Source of the DNA: JANLSO01 sp031362405
GTDB lineage: Bacteria; Actinomycetota; Thermoleophilia; Miltoncostaeales; Miltoncostaeaceae
Direction of reading: 5' to 3'
Length of the DNA stretch: 9,412 nucleotides
Assembly (NCBI GenBank): GCA_031362405.1
Contig: JANLSO010000179.1
Span: forward strand, 1-9,412
Shown here: in pieces, positions 1 through 6,696 of the stretch
Layout of the letters: every line of letters begins with the position of its first letter
Position numbering within the stretch: the first letter of the stretch is position 1
Notes under the pieces: model-generated
Databases searched by the model: none
Seen by the model: the letters and a program-made list of their open reading frames with translations, nothing else
What the model was told of the DNA's origin: nothing
Position numbers and translations under genes: made by a program

Positions 1-474
1 ATCGACCACGAACGTCATCGACCCGTCGAGCATGATCACGAGTTCTTCGCCCGGATGGGTCATCGGTTCCGCTCCACTGGTCGCGCCGGGCTCGATGAGG
101 GCCTCGGCGCCGGCAACGAAGAACGGCCCGTAGCGGCCCGAGATGTTCTGCAGCGTCAGGCCCTGCTTGGAGGTGTAGAGCTCTGCGCGCGCGTCGGCGC
201 GAACGACCGTGACCGGCCGCAGCGGCTCGTGCTCTTCGATGAAATAGCCGACGCTGCGCCCGAGTGCCGACGCGACCTTCATGAGGGTAGTGATCGTCGG
301 CGTCATGCCGCTTTTTTCGATCTTGTGCACGGCTCCGGCCGAAAGACCTGCCCGCCGCCCGAGTTCTTGCAACGACCAGCCGCGCTCCTGTCGGGCGGCG
401 GCCACCTTCACGCCGATCTCAGAGACGGTTCTCTGGATTGCAGGGAGCGCGGTGTTTGTCACGTCGGAAGGCAC
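1..474 (-). CDS. XRE-family HTH regulator with C-terminal cupin domain (partial, runs off the left edge)
   Basis: The minus-strand frame stays open to position 1, so the C-terminus is missing. It encodes an XRE-type helix-turn-helix over about residues 20-75, with core GWSLQELGRRAGLSAGAVHK followed by TLMKVASALG. After a linker comes the start of a cupin fold (HPGEELVIMLDGSMTFVVD). HTH-cupin proteins of this kind are cytoplasmic repressors or activators whose cupin senses a small molecule; PuuR is an example. The gene is divergent from the Nit1C-like operon and the shared leader carries inverted repeats, so it probably controls that operon and itself; this is inference. The start is uncertain. 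GTG at 474 is chosen, but GTG at 495 and 462 are also in frame and none has a good ribosome binding site. The ligand cannot be read from the sequence. Confidence 0.88.
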   Translation of the reverse strand, partial: MPSDVTNTALPAIQRTVSEIGVKVAAARQERGWSLQELGRRAGLSAGAVHKIEKSGMTPTITTLMKVASALGRSVGYFIEEHEPLRPVTVVRADARAELYTSKQGLTLQNISGRYGPFFVAGAEALIEPGATSGAEPMTHPGEELVIMLDGSMTFVVD

Positions 475-493
475 GTTAGAAGACGGAATGTGC

Positions 494-553
494 ACTATCG
501 GACACGGCGGCGCAAGATCCGGCCCTGGATTTGCCCCTCGCGTATCCGATAGT
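494..553. promoter_or_regulatory. Inverted pair of 13-bp sites, candidate operator of the XRE-cupin regulator
   Basis: The sequence ACTATCGGACACG on the plus strand (494-506) recurs as ACTATCGGATACG on the minus strand (541-553). There is one mismatch in 13 bases, and the centres are about 47 bp apart. The pair lies just upstream of the regulator gene, between it and the divergent operon. That is the usual place for an autoregulatory operator. The pairing is seen directly; binding by the neighbouring regulator is inferred. Confidence 0.45.
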
Positions 554-621
554 CACCGTCTGGGCAGGAGGCTTTCGCCCTACGAACAACGCTGAGGCTG
601 CGGAGTTCTCCCTCGGGCCCG

Positions 622-650
622 TTGACGTCCGGTGCGCCGGGTGACAGGTT
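622..650 (+). promoter_or_regulatory. Weak candidate sigma-70 promoter of the Nit1C-like operon
   Basis: TTGACG (622-627) is followed by a 17-bp spacer and CAGGTT (645-650), about 70 bp before the GTG start at 722. The -35 match is good. The -10 match is poor, although it lies inside an imperfect palindrome (641-659) that could be an operator. In GC-rich DNA such matches arise by chance, so this is only a candidate. Confidence 0.22.
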
Positions 651-675
651 GCCGGTCACGATCCGACATGGATCG
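641..675. repeat. Two adjoining inverted repeats in the operon leader
   Basis: GTGACAGG-TTG-CCGGTCAC (641-659) is an imperfect palindrome with one mismatched pair. It is directly followed by CGATCC-GACAT-GGATCG (659-675), a perfect 6-bp inverted repeat with a 5-base spacer. Both lie 45-80 bp before the first operon gene. They could be operators or small hairpins in the 5' leader. No known binding-site family was recognised. Confidence 0.4.
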
Positions 676-721
676 GCGCGATGCATGTCTGCGACGCGCA
701 CACGTACTGCGGGAGGTCAAC

Positions 722-1213
722 GTGGCGGTAAACGACGCTCTGGCGGCGGCGAGAGCCCCGGGCACTGAGCTCTTCAACACCTCGGAGAAGCTGTTCGAGG
801 ACATCAAGGCAAACCCCGGCGAGACCGCCTACACCTTCATGCACACGGTCCCGTATGAGGGTTCCGTCGGCCTGGTCAACCTGCTCACCACCACTCGGGT
901 GCTGCGCAAGGGCTTCAAGTCGCACCTCGTGCTCTACGGGCCGGGAATCCTCATGGCATCCGGTACCCGTGGTTTTCCGAAGGTCGGCGACGAAGCCTTC
1001 CCGGGTCACATGGCGATCAACAACCAGATCAAGACGTACATGAACGAGGGCGGCACGGTGTTCGCATGTCGTTTCGCGGCCGGCGCCCTGTACGGGTTTG
1101 GCGAAGACCAGCTGATGGAAGGCGTCAAGCCGTTCCACCCGCTCGATGTACTCGACTGCGCGCTCACCGCGTGGCGCGAGAAGGCATTCCAGCTCAACAC
1201 CTGGACCCTCTAG
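722..1213 (+). CDS. MSMEG_0572/Sll0783 family nitrogen-starvation response protein
   Basis: The 163-residue protein has the conserved run of this family: TSEKLFEDIKANPGE, then FMHTVPYEGSVGLVNLLTTT, VLYGPGILMASGTRGFPKVGDE, a small-residue stretch ACRFAAGALYG, GVKPFHPLDVLD, and the C-terminus AFQLNTWTL. This family is a standard member of the Nit1C nitrilase cluster of cyanobacteria, mycobacteria and pseudomonads. Its biochemical function is unknown; the fold resembles small DsrE-like alpha/beta proteins, and that comparison is my inference. The start is GTG 722 because GGGAGG lies 5 bases upstream, which gives a protein of normal family length. The frame is open upstream to 632, but those residues look non-conserved. 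It is the first gene of the operon, and the next start follows the stop by 5 bases. Confidence 0.9.
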   Translation: MAVNDALAAARAPGTELFNTSEKLFEDIKANPGETAYTFMHTVPYEGSVGLVNLLTTTRVLRKGFKSHLVLYGPGILMASGTRGFPKVGDEAFPGHMAINNQIKTYMNEGGTVFACRFAAGALYGFGEDQLMEGVKPFHPLDVLDCALTAWREKAFQLNTWTL

Positions 1214-1218
1214 GCCCT

Positions 1219-1848
1219 GTGTTGACGCTCGATCGCGCATCGGCCATCGCCGAGTGGAGGCGTGCGGAGGCACGCATCTACCCATCCGTGATGGTCAACG
1301 CCGTTCTCTACGAGCAGTACCTGAGGATGGTGCGCGCGGTGATCGACGAGCTCGGAGACATCCGGTCTGAGGACGACCTCCTTCTGGCGTGGCATGAACG
1401 CCGCGGCATTGCGAGGGAGGTCGTCGTCAGGCTGGCTCCGACGCTCGGCACTCTGATGGATACCGACAGCGTCAGGGACGCCGCTTTCTGTACCCGCCAC
1501 CGGGAGATCACCCGGGAACACGCTAAGCAGATCGCCCGCCATCGGCTCGAGCAGGCGCGACGTAATCAGGACGAGTGGGTTGTGCTCTTCGACGACGTCA
1601 CCCCCATGGGGTCGCATCGGCTCGAGATGCATCTGCGCACCGGCAACGGAATCCACGCGTCGAGCACGCTCTCACTCGATGGCACACAGCCCACGTTCGA
1701 GCTCGAGGTCGTACACCTCGACCCCGAGAACGGTGCCTGGATCGTCGACAAACCCCCGCTGGTAGCCAGCCAGCGGTTTGACAGCCATGAGGAATGGCAG
1801 GTGCGCATCGCACAGGCCCACTCCACCTTCGGGAAGGACATGAGGTGA
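1219..1848 (+). CDS. Uncharacterised 209-aa protein of the Nit1C-like operon
   Basis: I do not recognise this family. The N-terminal two thirds look helical and charged (AEWRRAEARIYPSVMVNAVL, then LGDIRSEDDLLLAWHERRGI). The last third looks beta-rich, with WVVLFDDVTPMGSHRLEMHL and FELEVVHLDPENGAWIVDKP. There is no signal peptide, membrane segment or cysteine cluster; a single Cys occurs in AAFCTRH. The GTG start is five bases after the preceding stop (TTG 1222 is an alternative), and the stop overlaps the next start as GTGA. It is therefore almost surely co-translated with the amidohydrolase and may be its partner or a substrate-handling subunit; this is inference from position only. Together with the amidohydrolase it sits where the nitrilase gene is found in canonical clusters. 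Confidence 0.8.
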   Translation: MLTLDRASAIAEWRRAEARIYPSVMVNAVLYEQYLRMVRAVIDELGDIRSEDDLLLAWHERRGIAREVVVRLAPTLGTLMDTDSVRDAAFCTRHREITREHAKQIARHRLEQARRNQDEWVVLFDDVTPMGSHRLEMHLRTGNGIHASSTLSLDGTQPTFELEVVHLDPENGAWIVDKPPLVASQRFDSHEEWQVRIAQAHSTFGKDMR

Positions 1849-2705
1849 CAACCCACCCCAAGCGCATCATCGACGCGCACTGCCACATCGGCGAGATTCC
1901 CGCGTGGAAGTTCTACGACCTCGAGCACCCCGTGAAGCCCACGGTCTACGACTACAAGAACGTCAAGAGCTTTGTCAAAGAGCACCTTGATCGCTTCAAG
2001 ATCGAGCGCGCCATGGTGATGTCGAATTACGGCGTTCCCGTCCACGAGCTCTCGTTCGACCTGAACGACGTCGTGTTGGAGGCCGCCCACGCCAGCGACC
2101 GCATCCTCGGCGCACTGTGGGTGTCGTTTCTTCCTCGTAACGCGGAGCTGACGCGTAAGGCTCTCGCGCACGCCGGTGACAAGAGGATCGTCGGCCTCAA
2201 GACCACATTCCTGCTGGGTGGAAACCCCGACCCGGGAACCTGGGACGAGGAGACCACCGCCATCGTCGAGGAGTGCATGGCCGCCGCCGAAAAGCACGAC
2301 CTCGTGTTCCACTTCCACACGAGCCCCGGTGGCGCGTCGGACATCAACAACTTCATCCCGCTGGTCGAGAAGTACGGCAAGCGGGTCAAGATCTACCTCG
2401 TCCACTTCGGCGGCGGCGTCTCGGGCCACATCAAGCTGGTCCCGAAGTTCCTGAAGTGGGTCGAGGAGGGCTACAAGGTCTACACCGACCTCTCGTGGGC
2501 CGTCGGCTTCGCCCCGCGCTGGCTGCTCACCGAGATCGAGCGCACCGGCATCGGCGGCGACCGGGTCTTCTTCGGCTCCGACGAGCCGTGGTCCGACTTC
2601 GACAGCGAGTACTGGAAGATCAACGGCGTCCGCGACATCTCCCAGGAGCTGAAGGATCGGGTCTTCTGGAAGAACTACGAGGAGCTTTTCGCCGGCCGTG
2701 GCTAG
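1845..2705 (+). CDS. Amidohydrolase-2 family TIM-barrel metal-dependent hydrolase
   Basis: The 286-residue cytoplasmic protein has the amidohydrolase-2 pattern. An HxH metal motif lies at the first strand (IDAHCHIG, His12 and His14), a histidine pair in VFHFHTS (His156 and His158), a histidine in YLVHFGGG (His187), and a terminal strand FFGSDEPWSD with the expected catalytic Asp246. The family hydrolyses C-N or C-O bonds or decarboxylates acids through one bound metal; the substrate here is unknown. The start is GTG 1845, overlapping the previous stop by 4 bases, with AAGGA 6 bases upstream. The 3' end overlaps the radical SAM gene by 8 bases. An amidohydrolase here instead of a nitrilase is unusual for a Nit1C-like cluster. 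It may perform the C-N hydrolysis step, for example on an amide or cyclic amide (inference). Confidence 0.88.
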   Translation: MTTHPKRIIDAHCHIGEIPAWKFYDLEHPVKPTVYDYKNVKSFVKEHLDRFKIERAMVMSNYGVPVHELSFDLNDVVLEAAHASDRILGALWVSFLPRNAELTRKALAHAGDKRIVGLKTTFLLGGNPDPGTWDEETTAIVEECMAAAEKHDLVFHFHTSPGGASDINNFIPLVEKYGKRVKIYLVHFGGGVSGHIKLVPKFLKWVEEGYKVYTDLSWAVGFAPRWLLTEIERTGIGGDRVFFGSDEPWSDFDSEYWKINGVRDISQELKDRVFWKNYEELFAGRG

Positions 2706-3861
2706 CACCTCGCCGAAGAGGCTGGACATCGACGACCGCCGGCTCCTCGTTGAGCTGCAATCGCTGGGTGTCCGTATCGACGACACGACCGGTGACGGTG
2801 TCGAGGGTCGGCGCGGAGGCGCTGGCCCATCCGACGCCGGCTTCATCTACGTCCGCGGTCTGCCGCTCACGGTGCCGATGCACGCCGAGTATGCGAGCCG
2901 GTCGCCGTACACGCTGCGCATCCGCGACGATGGCGCCGGCCTGTGGCTCGACGGCCAGTACGTCTGCCCGGTCGTCGTGCCGCCGAGGCCGAAGATCTAC
3001 GACATGACCACGGCTGACGGTATTCCGTACTGGAAGATCGCCCTCCTTCACCTCGATTCGATCGCCTCGACCGTCGTCCAGAAGTGCATCTACTGGGGCA
3101 CGCACGAGCAGTGCGGCTTTTGTGGCATTGAGCTGACGCGCGGTGAGCAGACGATTCCCGTGAAGACGCCGGAGCAGCTCGCCGAGGTCGCTGCCGCTGC
3201 GAAGGAGTTCGACGGGGCCGTCGACGTCACGCTCACCACGGGCTCGGTGAATCGCACCGACCGGGGTGCGCTCTACATCAGCAAGTGCGCGGCCGCGATC
3301 AAGGATGCCTCAGGCCTTCCGATCCAGGTCCAGTTCGAGCCGCCCGACGACCTGTCGGTGCTGCGCGAGGTGCACTCGGCCGGCGTCGATGCGGTCGGCA
3401 TCCACTTGGAGACCTTTGATCCCGAGGTTCTCGCCCGCGTCGCACCGGGCAAGGCGGCCGTCGGTATCGAAGGGTACTTCAAGACCTGGGAAGCGGCGGT
3501 CGAGGTGTTCGGCCGCGGGAGCGTCACCACCTACGTGATCCTCGGCATGGGCGAGCGCCAAGACCTCATCGAAGAGGGCTGCCGCCGCGCTATTGAGATG
3601 GGCGTCTACCCCTTCGTGGTGCCTTTGCGACCAGTGCCGGGAACCCTTATGGAGAACGAGCCCGCCCCGTCTCCCGACTATGTCGCCAGCGTCTACCAGT
3701 CGGTCTCGGCCATGCTCGCCGAAGGCGGCTTCGACCACCTCGACGCAAAGGCCGGCTGTGCGCGCTGCCAGGCGTGTTCGGGACTCTCGGCGTGGGAGCG
3801 CCTGTTCAGAAAAGAAGAGGTCCGTGAGCAGAAGCGGCTTCTCGATATCGCCCGCGACTGA
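2698..3861 (+). CDS. MSMEG_0568/Sll0785 family radical SAM protein
   Basis: The 387-residue protein has a radical-SAM type 4Fe-4S site written as C-x8-C-x2-C (Cys130, Cys139, Cys142, in KCIYWGTHEQCGFCGIEL) rather than the classical C-x3-C-x2-C. Barrel strands follow, with VDVTLTTGSVNRTDRG (likely SAM contacts), IQVQFEPPDD, DAVGIHLETFD and TTYVILGMGE. A C-terminal CARCQAC (Cys354, 357, 360) could bind a second cluster. This agrees with the radical SAM member of Nit1C clusters, whose reaction is unknown. The start is GTG 2698, overlapping the amidohydrolase stop; GAGGAG lies about 13 bases upstream, a rather long distance. The gene overlaps the GNAT gene by 38 bases, implying translational coupling. 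Confidence 0.92.
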   Translation: MASTSPKRLDIDDRRLLVELQSLGVRIDDTTGDGVEGRRGGAGPSDAGFIYVRGLPLTVPMHAEYASRSPYTLRIRDDGAGLWLDGQYVCPVVVPPRPKIYDMTTADGIPYWKIALLHLDSIASTVVQKCIYWGTHEQCGFCGIELTRGEQTIPVKTPEQLAEVAAAAKEFDGAVDVTLTTGSVNRTDRGALYISKCAAAIKDASGLPIQVQFEPPDDLSVLREVHSAGVDAVGIHLETFDPEVLARVAPGKAAVGIEGYFKTWEAAVEVFGRGSVTTYVILGMGERQDLIEEGCRRAIEMGVYPFVVPLRPVPGTLMENEPAPSPDYVASVYQSVSAMLAEGGFDHLDAKAGCARCQACSGLSAWERLFRKEEVREQKRLLDIARD

Positions 3862-4315
3862 GCGGCTCCGCGACGGCTGTCGGCGTGCCGACAGCCGTGA
3901 GCTCGTGCGCGCACACATGGCTGTCCGCGAGGCCGTGTTCGTTCGCGAGCAAGAGGTCTTCACCGACGATCGCGACTTCCGCGACGAGGACGCGTCGACC
4001 CTTCATCTCGTCGGTATCACCGGCGGCGACGTCGTCGGAGCCGTGCGGCTGTATCCGCTCGACTACATGGGCACGTGGCGCGGAGATCGGTTGGCCATCC
4101 TGCGGTCGATGCGACGCGGGCGCATGGCCGCCCAGCTCGTGCGCTACGCCGTGCAGCTGGCCGGCGAACGCGGCGGCCACGAGATGCACGCGATGATCCA
4201 ACTCGCGAATGTGCGCTTCTTTCGGGGCCTCGACTGGCACGAATCAGGGCCGGTCGTCTCGTATGCCAGCCTGCCCCACCAGCCCATGCGTATCGGCCTC
4301 AGCCGATACCCGTGA
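3824..4315 (+). CDS. MSMEG_0567/Sll0786 family GNAT N-acetyltransferase
   Basis: The 163-residue protein has the GNAT layout seen in Nit1C clusters: MAVREAVFVREQEVF near residues 32-46, the strand VVGAVRLYPLD, then TWRGDRLAILRSMRRGRMAA where the acetyl-CoA pyrophosphate loop lies. LANVRFFRGLDWHESG and the family-typical C-terminus LPHQPMRIGLSRYP follow. It should transfer an acetyl group from acetyl-CoA to an amine of unknown identity. The start is GTG 3824, supported by AAGAAGAGG just upstream inside the radical SAM gene. In several genomes this domain is fused to, or followed by, the AIR-synthase-like gene. Here the two are separate and convergent, with stop codons overlapping by 17 bases. 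Confidence 0.88.
   Translation: MSRSGFSISPATERLRDGCRRADSRELVRAHMAVREAVFVREQEVFTDDRDFRDEDASTLHLVGITGGDVVGAVRLYPLDYMGTWRGDRLAILRSMRRGRMAAQLVRYAVQLAGERGGHEMHAMIQLANVRFFRGLDWHESGPVVSYASLPHQPMRIGLSRYP
4290..4309. terminator. Hairpin in the convergent 3' ends of the GNAT and AIR-synthase-like genes
   Basis: GTATCGGC-CTCA-GCCGATAC is a perfect 8-bp stem with a 4-base loop. It spans the end of the GNAT gene and the end of the opposing gene, whose stop codon lies partly in the loop. The position fits a bidirectional terminator, but no U-tract follows on either strand, so it may only slow polymerase or stabilise mRNA ends. Confidence 0.4.
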
Positions 4316-5228
4316 GCGGCTCGACGGCAAGGTTCCACACCGTGGCCGTGCGGCCGCCTCGGCGAAGTCTCAGGCTCATGTGGGCATCGATGGTACCCAC
4401 CTCGGATGCGGCGAGGCCACGTCGCGTGAACACCTTGCACGCGGCGGCGGCCGATTCGGGTGGCGATGCGAGCACGAAGCCAAAGCTCGGAAACGTCACA
4501 AGCCATCGCTCGAGCACAATGCCCGGTGGGATCGGCAGGCGGTCGACGTCGAGCGTCGCTCCGCACCGCGCGATCTCGAGCATTTGCAGGAGCGAACCGG
4601 CGACCCCCGGCATCGAGACGTCGCGGGCCGCGTGGCACAAGCCCGACTCTGCGACCTCCACGAGCGCCTCGCCGTCGGTGCGCTGCAGCGCGGGCGCGCG
4701 GGTTCGCAGGCTCGTGAAGTACGGAAGCTCGCCCCGATACGCGCCCTCGAGGCAGAACGCCGCGATGAGCGCGTCTCCCGGCTGCGCGTTTGCCGCGCGC
4801 AGAGGCCGTGTGGCGACCCCGGTGCAGGCGGCGGACACCGCCGCATGTCCCCCGATGGTCAAGTGCCCGCCGATGACCGGAACACCGAGCAGTTCCGAGG
4901 CCCACGCGATCCCGGAAAGCACCCGGTCGGCGTGGTCGCGGTCGGGGCTCACCACGGTGTCGACGATCCCGAGAGGAGTGCCGCCCATCGCACGCACGTC
5001 AGAGACGTTCGTGACAACGGCCGCCGCGCCGGCGCCCGCGGGATCTGAAGCGACAAAGCCCGGCTCGATCGCTTCCGCACAGATCACGAGGAAGCCGTCA
5101 CCGTGGGGCACCAGCGCCGCGTCGTCACCGTCGGTCGCGAACCGGCGCACGAGATCGAGGCCGCGTTTGGCCCGAAGGCCCGGAGAGTCGCGCACGATCT
5201 GCGCGAGAACGTCGATGTCGACCGCCAT
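4299..5228 (-). CDS. Sll0787 family AIR-synthase-like (PurM-like) protein
   Basis: The 309-residue protein has the PurM/SelD/HypE-type ATP-binding layout. DGDDAALV (about residues 33-40) is the N-terminal acidic loop, NVSDVRAMGGTPLG (74-87) the dimer and nucleotide-binding strand, and VIGGHLTIGG (118-127) the Gly-rich loop. A C-terminal domain follows (HAARDVSMPGVAGSLLQMLE, then FPSFGFVLA). The family phosphorylates or activates amide or carboxyl oxygens with ATP; the substrate of the Sll0787 branch is unknown. The start is ATG 5228. The frame is open upstream to 5441, but that extension (GAPERCQHRDGR...) lies antisense to the DUF1116 gene and looks like spurious sequence. It points against the Nit1C-like operon and is divergent from the DUF1116 gene with a 42-bp gap, so it has been inverted relative to the usual order. 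Confidence 0.87.
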   Translation of the reverse strand: MAVDIDVLAQIVRDSPGLRAKRGLDLVRRFATDGDDAALVPHGDGFLVICAEAIEPGFVASDPAGAGAAAVVTNVSDVRAMGGTPLGIVDTVVSPDRDHADRVLSGIAWASELLGVPVIGGHLTIGGHAAVSAACTGVATRPLRAANAQPGDALIAAFCLEGAYRGELPYFTSLRTRAPALQRTDGEALVEVAESGLCHAARDVSMPGVAGSLLQMLEIARCGATLDVDRLPIPPGIVLERWLVTFPSFGFVLASPPESAAAACKVFTRRGLAASEVGTIDAHMSLRLRRGGRTATVWNLAVEPLTGIG

Positions 5229-5270
5229 GGGGTGTGGATTGAACCAGCTTTCTACCGTGCCGAGGGCCGG

Positions 5271-6677
5271 ATGAGCGCAACCGATGCTTTCGCTCGGATC
5301 AGTGCCGTCAACGTCGGCTTGACCGGGTTCGCCGACGCGGTCGCCGCCCAGGGCGCCCCGGTGGTCGACCTCGACTGGCGCCCACCCGCCGAAGGCGACG
5401 CCGCGACCGTCGCGATGTTGACACCGCTCTGGGGCGCCCATGGCGCACGGATCGCCACCGCCAACGCTGACGCCCTCGCTCGTATTGAGTCGTCACGGCC
5501 GATGGCGGTCGGTGTCGAGCCTGCCGGCACGGTGATCGCGGGCCTCGAGGGCCCGATGCTCCTGCACTCCGGTCCGCCGATCACCTGGGATCGGGTCTGC
5601 GATCCGCAGCGGCGGGCCTTGGTTGCAGCAGTGCTGTTTGAGGGCTGGGCAGACAATCGTGAGGCGGCGGCAAAGCTCCTCGCCACCGGCGACATCACGC
5701 TTGCCCCCGGGCACCATCACGACCACGTCGGCCCGATGACGGGCGTCTGCTCGGCCTCGATGCCGGTCTGGATCGTCGAAGACTCCGCTGCGGGCACGCA
5801 GGCGTACTCGACCCTCAACGAGGGCTCCGGCAACACGCTGTGGTTCGGGGTGGGCGACGACGAGTCGATCGAGCGTCTGCGCTTCTTCCGCGACACGGTG
5901 GGGCCACTCGTTGCGCGCCTGCTGGCCCACTGCGGGCCGGTCGAGGTGTTTGCGCTGGCCGCCCAGGGCCTGGGCATGGGCGACGAGCTGCACATGCGTA
6001 GCCAGGCGACCGGGAACCTGCTGGTCCGCCATTTTGCCCCAGGCTTTGCCGCGCTCGGCGGGGAGGACGTCGCCGCGTTCATCACCGGCAACCACCACTT
6101 CTTTCTCAACCTGACGATGGCCGCGGCCAAGTGCGCATCGCTCGCAGCGTCGGAGGTGGCTGATTCCACGGTGGTCAGCATGATCTCGCGTAACGGCACC
6201 GATGTCGGTGTACAGCTTGCGGGCATGCCCGGGCAGTGGTTCACGTCCCCGGCGGCATCCGTTCAGGATGCTTTGCTGCGGGAGGGTTACACCCCCGACG
6301 ACGCTGCCTTGGACATCGGCGACTCCGCGGTGATCGAGTGCATCGGCCTCGGAGGCATGGCCGTCGCGGCCGCTCCCGCCGTGGCCGCCTTTTTTGGTGG
6401 AGGCTCCGCCGATGCCGCGGCCCGCGTCACCCAGATGGCCGAGATCACGGTTGGGCGATCCCAACGGTTCCTGATCCCCGGACTCGACTTCGCCGGCTCT
6501 CCCACGGCGATCGATGCCCGCCTTGTCGTGGAGCTCGGGGTGACACCGCAGATCACGACCGGCGTCCTCCACAAAACCTCCGGAGCGGGCCAGATCGGCG
6601 CGGGCATCGCGCACCAACCGATCGAGCCCTTCCGTGCGGCCCTGGCCGCCCTCGGCGAGGCGCTCAACGCCGACTGA
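5271..6677 (+). CDS. DUF1116 protein, AllG/YlbE/YahG-like
   Basis: The 468-residue protein is close in length to E. coli YahG. It has the conserved blocks of DUF1116: LLHSGPPITWDRVCDPQRRA (98-117), LAPGHHHDHVGPMTGVCSAS (144-163), TLNEGSGNTLWFG (181-193), LGMGDELHMRSQATGNLL (234-251), and NHHFFLNLTMAAAKCASLAA followed by MISRNGTDVGVQLAG and QWFTSPA. E. coli AllG is one of three subunits of oxamate carbamoyltransferase (AllFGH), which splits oxalurate-type compounds in allantoin breakdown. The exact substrate here is unknown. ATG 5271 follows GAGGG with about 5 bases' spacing; the frame is open upstream to 5103 but overlaps the divergent gene there. The allH-like gene follows directly. Confidence 0.88.
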   Translation: MSATDAFARISAVNVGLTGFADAVAAQGAPVVDLDWRPPAEGDAATVAMLTPLWGAHGARIATANADALARIESSRPMAVGVEPAGTVIAGLEGPMLLHSGPPITWDRVCDPQRRALVAAVLFEGWADNREAAAKLLATGDITLAPGHHHDHVGPMTGVCSASMPVWIVEDSAAGTQAYSTLNEGSGNTLWFGVGDDESIERLRFFRDTVGPLVARLLAHCGPVEVFALAAQGLGMGDELHMRSQATGNLLVRHFAPGFAALGGEDVAAFITGNHHFFLNLTMAAAKCASLAASEVADSTVVSMISRNGTDVGVQLAGMPGQWFTSPAASVQDALLREGYTPDDAALDIGDSAVIECIGLGGMAVAAAPAVAAFFGGGSADAAARVTQMAEITVGRSQRFLIPGLDFAGSPTAIDARLVVELGVTPQITTGVLHKTSGAGQIGAGIAHQPIEPFRAALAALGEALNAD

Positions 6678-6696
6678 CCCCGCGATAGCGCGCATC

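Noticed and set aside
55..552. 165-codon plus-strand frame at the left end
   Set aside because: The minus strand there encodes a clear HTH-cupin regulator, and the plus translation is arginine-rich without motifs.
1566..2846. 426-codon open frame on the minus strand across the amidohydrolase region
   Set aside because: It is antisense to three well-supported genes, its translation is low-complexity Val/Asp/Leu/Arg, and it has no recognisable domain. It is a typical shadow in high-GC DNA.
5103..5270. Upstream extension of the DUF1116 gene
   Set aside because: These codons overlap the N-terminus of the divergent AIR-synthase-like gene and do not resemble the family. ATG 5271 has a usable ribosome binding site.
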